Shown in pieces: positions 17,555 through 22,500 of a stretch of DNA of 22,500 nt. Each line of letters opens with the position of its first letter. Position 1 is the stretch's first letter. Source of the stretch: Prorocentrum cordatum (lineage: Eukaryota > Sar > Dinophyceae > Prorocentrales > Prorocentraceae); assembly GCA_963575745.1 (NCBI GenBank), contig CAUYUJ010005696.1, positions 1 through 22,500 on the forward strand, read 5' to 3'. The translations under genes and the position numbers were made by a program. Below the pieces are notes generated by a model that saw only the letters and a program-made list of their open reading frames with translations, was not told the origin of the DNA and did not search any database.

Positions 17555-17940
17555 GGCTCCCAGATGGGGTCCGAGCAGACGTGGTCGGAGCACCGCGCCG
17601 CATCGCCGAGGCATCACCGATGCATCGGTAGTGTCGGCTGCGCATCGGCAGTGCGAAGGATTGCAACAAAAACGAAGGATTGCAAAAAAACCAAGGATTG
17701 CAAAAAAACCCAAGAAGGATTGCAAAAAAACCCAGGATTGCAAAAAAACCCAGGGTTTTTTTGCAATCCAGGGTTTTTTTTTTGCAATCCTTCGGTTTTT
17801 TTGCAATCCTTTGCAATCCTTCGTTTTTTTTGCAATCCTGCGTAGAGAAGATCGGGCTCCAAGTCGCTCCGCATCGCCGATGCCTCGGCGATGCGGCGAG
17901 ATCCTCTGGCCGCATCTGCTCGGACCCGATCTGGGAAGCC
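17555..17940. repeat. 386-bp palindrome of mirrored GGATTGCAAAAAAACCC repeats
   Basis: Five tandem GGATTGCAA-A-run units in forward sense (17657-17755) face five inverted units (17756-17840), meeting at AACCCAGGGTT. Outer arms also match: GGCTCCCAGATGGGGTCCGA on the left against GGCTTCCCAGATCGGGTCCG reversed on the right, continuing through GCCGCATCGCCGAGGCATC. The order of unit variants is partly mirrored too, since the outermost units both end in ACGAA. It is non-coding. Confidence 0.9.
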
Positions 17941-17941
17941 T

Positions 17942-18163
17942 AGAGAGAACAAGAACAGACGGCATAAATATACAACTTTCGGAGCGCCGCGCGGATGTCA
18001 TGGATCCGCGCGCGCTGGACCCCCCTCCATGGCGCGCTCCGCGCGCCAGGGGCGGCGTCCGAGGCGCCGCCAGAGGGTTTGGCCCCGCGCGGAGCCAAGA
18101 AACCCTCGCGGAGCGCCACAAACTTATGCTTAGGCCGTTTTTTTGCTTTTCCGACTAGAGGGG
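17942..18163. repeat. F1 palindromic element, copy D
   Basis: The left arm AGAACAGACGGCATAAATAT and right arm CTTATGCTTAGGCCG enclose CGCCGCGCGGAT and a central GGCGCGCTCCGCGCGCC hairpin. It starts 2 bp after the 17555-17940 palindrome ends. Confidence 0.75.
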
Positions 18164-18328
18164 AAGTGGCCAAGCGCACTCCGCCATCCGCAGAGTAGCG
18201 ACGCACTCGCAGATGGCCCGGATGCGCCGCGGGAGGCTTTTACGACACATTACATAAAAAGAGGAGCACATGTTTTGCTCGGACGCTTGCGAGCAGGCAC
18301 ACTTCGCGAGTAGAGGAACGCGCCCGCT

Positions 18329-18534
18329 GAGAGTAGAGGAACAAAAAGTGACATAAACATAAAAACTCAGAGGTCCGCGCGGATTTCTCGGATCGGCGCT
18401 GGGGCCCCCCGGCGGCGCCTCCGCTCCGCCCCTGGCGCGCTCCGCGCGCCAGGGAAGGGGGTCCAGCGCCGATCCGAGAAATCCGCGCGGACCTCCGAGT
18501 TTTTATGCTTATGCCACTTTTTGTCCCCCGAGAG
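18329..18534. repeat. F1 palindromic element, copy E (best preserved)
   Basis: Arms of about 60 bp match with few differences: ACAAAAAGTGACATAAACAT, AAAAACTCAGAGGTCCGCGC, then GGATTTCTCGGATCGGCGCT on the left, and the inverse on the right. The centre has a CCTGGCGCGC/GCGCGCCAGG hairpin. This copy defines the family best. Confidence 0.9.
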
Positions 18535-18774
18535 AAGGGCACCGGCGGCCCACCCCGCGGCGGTGCCTGTCGTGCCGGGGCCTGGCGATGCCCTGGCAGG
18601 ACTCGTGGCCACAGCGCCGGCAGCAGCGGCCCTCGAGCGCGGGGTCGACCTCGGCGCGCCGAGGGGGCCGCCGCCGCTCGCCGGGCCGCTGCGGACGGCG
18701 CCTCGGCCTCCTCCTCCAGAGGCGCCCAGGGACACACAGATCCTCATTCGCTGCGTCCTCCTCGTCCTCCTCCT
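18535..18774. other. Unassigned GC-rich sequence
   Basis: Open on both strands with Arg/Ala/Pro-rich frames that run into the CTC tract. No supported gene. Confidence 0.45.
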
Positions 18775-18900
18775 TCTCCGCGTCTTCCTCCTCCTCCTCC
18801 TCCTCCTCCTCCTCCTCCTCCTCCTCACCCTCCAGCTCCTCCTCCCACTCCGTTGCCTCATCGTCGTCGTCGTCGTCCTCCTCCTCCTCCTCCTCCTTGA
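18775..18900. repeat. CTC/GTC microsatellite
   Basis: A CTC triplet tract at 18787-18828 and, after an interruption, CGTCGTCGT plus CTC triplets to about 18896. It is the opposite sense of the GGA tracts at 16682 and 21056. Confidence 0.95.
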
Positions 18901-18942
18901 CATCCTTTCCAGGGTCGGCGGAACTGGCCGTAAGGCCTTTGC

Positions 18943-19093
18943 GATAAATAGACACACATCCCAAGATTCCCCATGTGTTCCTATATGTTCTGGGCTTTCG
19001 CCTTCCCGCCCCACTTCCCACACTTTCCCATGTCTTCCTGGGAGTCGACGACTCATTGCGTCTGTGTGTGCTGGTTCCCCTCCTGATTCTCCT
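18943..19093. repeat. F7 dispersed repeat, copy b
   Basis: Homologous to 11499-11635 over its whole length (ATAGACACACA, GATTCCCCATGTG, CCCACTTCCCACA, GAGTCGACGACTC, GTCTGTGTGTGCT, CCTCCTGATT). Both copies lie on the right of a GC-rich or CTC-rich block. Confidence 0.7.
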
Positions 19094-19325
19094 CCTCTTG
19101 CGCCCGTTCCAGCCCCGAATCCCGAGTGGTGCTGGCGATACCGACGGTGGTGCCCGTGCTTCTGACGAAGGTCCCCCGCACTACATGGGGGAGAGCTCAC
19201 AATGGGAAGCAGCTCTGGCACTGGGGGAGCAGAAGAGAGCACCCCCCACCCGCACCTGGCGCCCTGGAGGGGCAAGTGTTGGATGCTCATTCTGGGGACC
19301 TTCCCGGAGACACTCGCTCTACTCG
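19094..19325. other. Unassigned sequence
   Basis: No repeat and no supported gene. Confidence 0.4.
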
Positions 19326-19446
19326 TGCGTCGAAGCTGCGTCGAACGTCCGACGATTTGAGCCGACCTTGAGTCGAACCTGAGTCAAACATGAGTCGAAA
19401 CTTAATCGAACTTGAATCGAACTTGAGTGGAACTTGAGTCGAACAT
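19326..19446. repeat. Strict 11-bp tandem repeat, 11 units
   Basis: Units such as TGCGTCGAAGC, GAGTCGAACCT, GAATCGAACTT and GAGTCGAACAT follow each other every 11 bp for 121 bp with substitutions but no insertion or deletion. Confidence 0.9.
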
Positions 19447-19614
19447 ATCAGTTAGGTGGGTCCCAGGAAGGTCCCCCAAACGAGCACCTAACAGGTGGGT
19501 GCGGGGCACGCTTCTGCGCCGCCTCCGCGGAGCAGCCTCGCGGTCGGACTTCGAAGCCCTCTGGGGCCCAGCCCCCGAGAGAGGGAGCAAGGGACCAGGC
19601 GGGTCATGTCGGCC
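19447..19614. other. Unassigned sequence
   Basis: Contains small direct and inverted repeats (AGGTGGGT, CACCTAACAGGTG) but no supported gene. Confidence 0.4.
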
Positions 19615-19805
19615 TTTGTGGGCCCCGGAAACGGCAGGCCCGTTTTTCACCGTTTCCCGAAAAAAGTACCTTGAAAATGGAAACGGCAAAAAAACGGCGA
19701 CCGGAAACGGCAAAAAAACGGCTCCAGGATTGGAACCGGAGCCGGAACGGGTCAAACAACAGCGACGGAACCGGCAACAAAAACGGCAAAACGGAACCGG
19801 TGGCG
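19615..19805. repeat. GGAAACGGCAAAAAAACGGC-type repeat
   Basis: Two close units at 19678-19722 (GGAAACGGCAAAAAAACGGC) and several diverged ones (GGAACCGG, AAAAACGGCAAAACGG). An inverse-sense unit (CCGTTTTTCACCGTTTCCC) lies to the left, so the block is partly self-complementary. Confidence 0.7.
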
Positions 19806-20032
19806 CCGGGCCGACGACATGTGTGACATGTTCGGGCGGGCGGTAAAGGCGGGCCGGGCGAAAGGGGGGACAGCAAAGGGGGGGGGGAGAATCAGCTCAC
19901 GTAGCTGAGCTTCCCGGCGCCTCCCGGCGCCAGGAGGCGCCCAGGTATCGAGGGATGGGCCCGGCGGCGGGGCCGTAACCAGCTGCATGCAGCAGATTTC
20001 GTACCCCCCCCCTTTCCCTAACCCCCCCTTTC
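19806..20032. other. Unassigned sequence with two short hairpins
   Basis: TCAGCT/AGCTGA at about 19893-19910 and GGCGCCTCC/GGAGGCGCC at about 19917-19942 can each form a short stem. Homopolymer G and C runs lie on either side. No gene. Confidence 0.5.
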
Positions 20033-20330
20033 GTTTGGCCCGATAATGGGGGGTGACCTGAATGGGGGGTGAGGAGAAGACCCAAAAGGGGCCCTTCAGG
20101 GCCCCTTTCGGGGGGCCCTTTCTGCCCCCCCCCCCATGGGGGCCCCTCCCCCCATTACCATTTCGTCGGGCATGTCCTCCTACAGGCGGGCTTTGGGCGA
20201 ACAATGAAAACTAGTCAGAAAAATCGGCAGAAAAAATCCAAGCAAATCGCACAATCGTCACCATACTATGTTTGACTATTCCTCCTGTAGAGGGACAGGC
20301 CGGACTTAAGATTGCCACCCGCCCGACGTG
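20033..20330. repeat. Long repeat copy 2 carrying an F4 insertion
   Basis: Homologous to 652-975: GGGGTGACCTGAATGGGG, GGTGAGGAGAAG, AAAGGGGCCCTT, CCCCCATTACCATT, then F4, then GCCACCCGCCCG. Same strand as copy 1. Confidence 0.75.
20161..20309. mobile_element. F4 non-autonomous DNA transposon, copy 4
   Basis: A 149-bp element. The left end TTTCGTCGGGCATGTCC is slightly diverged; the right end, reversed, is TTAAGTCCGGCCTGTCCC. The flanking 8-mers CATTACCA (20153-20160) and GATTGCCA (20310-20317) match at 6 of 8, and correspond to the duplication around copy 1. The interior (ACTAGTC, CACAATCGTCACCATACTATG) resembles copies 1 and 2. Confidence 0.8.
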
Positions 20331-20654
20331 TCAAACAACGACGCTAGATTATACGACAGCCGCGGCGCGGCGTGGCGGACAGCTGCCGCAGGCGCGGCGC
20401 GACGCTCGAAGCCGATTGGAGAGAAGCCGCTGCGCCCTCAGGGAGTGGAGGCGTGGAAGTTCATGTTGCTCCCACCGTACTCAAAGACCACATCCCAGAA
20501 ATAGTTCTGGCACCCCGAACAATATCGAAACAGTATCGAGCGAGTATCGCCTCCAAGGGCCCGACGCGTGAAAGCCCTCCAGTTTCGGTACTTTCTTTTT
20601 GCTCGAAAGTGGAGGTGGCGACAAAGGTCTCGCAGCAGGGCCTCCCAGCAGACC
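20331..20654. other. Unassigned sequence, weak coding potential
   Basis: A plus frame from 20372 has a mildly protein-like stretch (HVAPTVLKDHIPEIVLAP), and a minus frame at 20438-20704 has another (LFRYCSGCQNYFWDVVFEYG). They overlap, so at most one can be real. The plus frame runs on into repeats. No family is recognised. Confidence 0.3.
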
Positions 20655-20850
20655 GTAGCGGTATCGGTACCTTTTCCTCCTCTGACTTCTTCCCCCCAGG
20701 GCACGGAGCCTCTCAGACCCGAGCCTCACAAGTGCGAGGCTGGAAAAGGAGAAACGAGACGAGGGTAGCGGTATCGGTACCCGATCCTCGTCAAACTTCT
20801 TTCCCCCAGAGCACGGAGCCTCTCGGACCCGAGCATCTCACGAGTGCGCG
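20655..20850. repeat. Tandem duplication, about 108-bp unit
   Basis: GTAGCGGTATCGGTACC, followed by TCAAACTTCTTTCCCCCAGA-like and CACGGAGCCTCTC(A/G)GACCCG, occurs at 20655 and again at about 20766. Confidence 0.85.
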
Positions 20851-20894
20851 AGCAGCACGCGCCAGCTCTCCTCACCCAGACATCAGGCTGCTCC

Positions 20895-21040
20895 CATTTG
20901 TTCGATGCGTGGGCCCCCCCGGAGGTCTGGACCAGGCGTTTCGTTCTGACTTGTTCCTTGACGCTCCCGAGGCTCGGCCAAGGCCCTCAGAGGCCGAAAA
21001 CGGCCAAAAACCGCCCCCTCCAATTTTTGCGGAGAATCGG
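20895..21040. repeat. Dispersed F6 monomer, solitary copy
   Basis: Carries GGAGGTCTGGACCAGG, GCTCGGCCAAGGCCCTCAGA and GGCCGAAAACGGCC. It is inverted relative to 440-603 and in the same sense as the array at 9510-10465. Confidence 0.75.
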
Positions 21041-21055
21041 ATCTCTTGGAGAGAC

Positions 21056-21216
21056 GGAGGGGGAGGAGGAGGAGGAGGAGGAGGAGGAGGAGGAGGAGGA
21101 GGAGGAGAGGAGGAGGAGGAGGAGGGGAGCAGGAGGAGGAGAAGGAAGAGGAGCAGGAGGAGGAGGAGGAGGAGGAGGAGGAGGAGGAGGAGGAGGAGGA
21201 GGAGGAGGAGGAGGAG
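21056..21216. repeat. GGA microsatellite, longest in the window
   Basis: Two long GGA runs separated by a GAGCAGGAGGAGGAGAAGG-type interruption. The 376-codon plus frame and 218-codon minus frame over it are not genes. Confidence 0.95.
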
Positions 21217-21420
21217 AAGCGTTGGATTTCTGGGCAGACGCGGGCGGCGGCCGCAGAGGCTGGCGCCGCGGGGCCTTGCGTGCGCGCCGCCAGCCGCGGA
21301 ACGGGTGCCGATGGATCGGAGCCTCGGGGGGCCGAGCTTGAGCTGGCCTGGGCTTTGTGCGGGAGAGCCGCCGATGCCTCAGCGTTGGCCATCCTCCGAT
21401 TCGTCGCGCGCGGCGAGCAT
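21217..21420. other. Unassigned GC-rich sequence
   Basis: No repeat with a second copy and no supported gene. Confidence 0.4.
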
Positions 21421-21463
21421 CAGCGGCGAGCGAGGGGGGGGAGGCCTTCTCAGAAGGCTCGGA
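21421..21463. mobile_element. F8 foldback element, left-end fragment
   Basis: AGCGGCGAGCGAGGGGGG and GGCCTTCTCAGAAGGCTCGG match the left end of F8, then similarity ends. The right half is missing. Confidence 0.65.
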
Positions 21464-21663
21464 TGTACAGTCTTCTTCCCATATGTAAGCGCATCCCGAT
21501 GAAATCCCAACCCTTTCCCCTGGGCAGGCGGCTCTTCGCCCCGAGGCGACTTCAGGGACGGCCCGGGGCCGGGCGGGGGGCCGCGCTCGGGGGCCGAGAA
21601 CGGCGAGGAGCCTCCAAAGGCCTTGCGCCGGAGTGACCTGCATGTGGGGCGGGCCCTCTCATG

Positions 21664-21868
21664 GTCGGCGGCGAGCGAGGAGGGGGGAAGTGAGAAGGAG
21701 AAGGCCTTCTCAGCAGGCTCGGAAGTCCCCGGCCTTCTGAGAAGTGTCGTAAGCCTTCCCCGGAGACGCAGACCAACTTCTCAGCAGGCGCGAGGGCTCC
21801 TGAGAAGTCCTGCCGCCTTCTGAGAAGGCCTTCTCCTTCTCAATTGCCCCCCTCGCTCGGCGCCGAGA
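21664..21868. mobile_element. F8 foldback element, copy 4 (best preserved)
   Basis: About 205 bp. Left end GTCGGCGGCGAGCGAGGAGG; right end, reversed, CTCGGCGCCGAGCGAGGGGG. Both continue into GAGAAGGAGAAGGCCTTCTC. The interior has several CTTCTGAGAAG palindromes. No clear target-site duplication. Confidence 0.8.
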
Positions 21869-22000
21869 ACACGTCCATGTCCGCGCCCTCGCGGGCATCC
21901 GCGGAGAAAGAACGCCACATATGTCCACGGGGATACCACGCCCAGACGACCGGCCCACGGGGCCATGGATACGGACATGCTTCCCGCCCGCGACGGATGA

Positions 22001-22500
22001 TACTGTAGCGCTGATGGCGCGAATGATGGTCAGTATGATGCTGGTGCTGCTGTTGTTGTCGGTGGTGATTATGTTGGTGATAACGGTGTTGGTGATGCGA
22101 ATGACGGTACTGATGATGATGAGCATGGTGGTGATGATGGTGGTGGTGGTGGTGACGACGATGACGAGGAGGAGGACGACGACGAGGAGGGCAATGATGA
22201 GATGTGTGATAATGATGATGATGCTGATGATGGCGATGATGATGGTTATGATGATGATGGTGATAATGCTGATGATGACGATGATCATTGTGATGATGAT
22301 GGCGATGATGATGCTGATGATGATGATGGTGATGCTGATGCTCACGATGACGATGCTGATCGTGACGATGGTGATGATCGTAACGATGATGATGTTGCGG
22401 TTGATGATGACGATGATGATGATGATGATGTTGAAGAAGATGAGGATGGCGATGATGAGGAGGATGCTGATGATGATGATGATGATGATGATGCTGATGA
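22001..22500 (+). repeat. GAT-rich triplet array, open as an Asp-rich frame to the window edge
   Basis: After TGA at 21998-22000 one plus frame is open for all 500 bases to the edge. It is mostly GAT with GGT, GCT, GAC, GAG, AAT and GTT variants, and so encodes Asp/Gly/Glu/Ala-rich sequence. The first ATG in frame is at 22202. The first third is more mixed (Gly/Val/Asn/Asp-rich), the last third purer. A triplet microsatellite keeps its frame by nature and GAT is two changes from any stop, so the open frame alone is weak evidence for a protein. An acidic low-complexity exon is possible. The opposite strand is also open at 21710-22345 (Ile-rich). Confidence 0.8.

Noticed and set aside
18367-19290. 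307-codon minus frame with His- and Arg-rich runs
   Set aside because: It is formed by the CTC tract, F1 arm and F7 repeat; the poly-Arg run is the microsatellite.
20372-21502. 376-codon plus frame
   Set aside because: It runs through a tandem duplication, a dispersed repeat and a GGA tract; it is a chain of repeat products.
1-22500. CRISPR array, rRNA, bacterial promoters or terminators, telomere repeats, spliced-leader relic
   Set aside because: Looked for by eye on both strands; tandem arrays lack the repeat-spacer pattern, and no diagnostic motifs were seen.

Overview
This window reads as a non-coding, repeat-dominated stretch of a G+C-rich eukaryotic nuclear genome. I see no bacterial operons, rRNA, clear tRNA, CRISPR array or prophage. 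There are many trinucleotide and dinucleotide microsatellites, several minisatellites and many foldback or inverted-repeat elements, and almost no convincing genes in 22.5 kb. A large-genome microbial eukaryote such as a G+C-rich dinoflagellate fits best, but this is inference: I looked for a dinoflagellate spliced-leader relic by eye and found none.

Layout. Positions 1-2200 hold small inverted-repeat elements: one at the left edge, three of the four copies of a TTAGGTCGGGC-ended element (called F4) with 8-bp target-site duplications, and two copies of a CATAAAC-armed palindrome family (F1), one split by an F4 insertion. Positions 2370-3870 are microsatellites and a CGCGACCCACCC minisatellite. 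Positions 4000-7620 are the only stretch with gene-like character: the minus strand carries several short protein-like segments with G/C-ending codons, but each lies in a different frame, so it is a decayed gene, an intron-split gene or an assembly with indels. Positions 7930-8640 and 13520-14290 share three ingredients (hairpin F3, TCGA-rich tandem repeat, foldback F2). A direct tandem array of about 120-bp units lies at 9510-10465, and an alternating inverted array of a related monomer lies at 11693-12460. From 12640 to 18540 come GGA/CTC tracts, further foldback families (F8, F10, F11), a 34-bp minisatellite, and a 386-bp palindrome made of mirrored 'GGATTGCAAAAAAACCC' repeats, followed by two more F1 palindromes. 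The right part carries a second copy of a long repeat that includes F4, a strictly 11-bp tandem repeat, a long GGA tract, more F8 copies, and at the edge a GAT-rich, stop-free Asp-rich frame.

No set of genes working together can be described. The main biological content is an unusual density of different self-complementary repeat families, some with clear signs of transposition (target-site duplications, nesting, duplication of a repeat together with its insertion).
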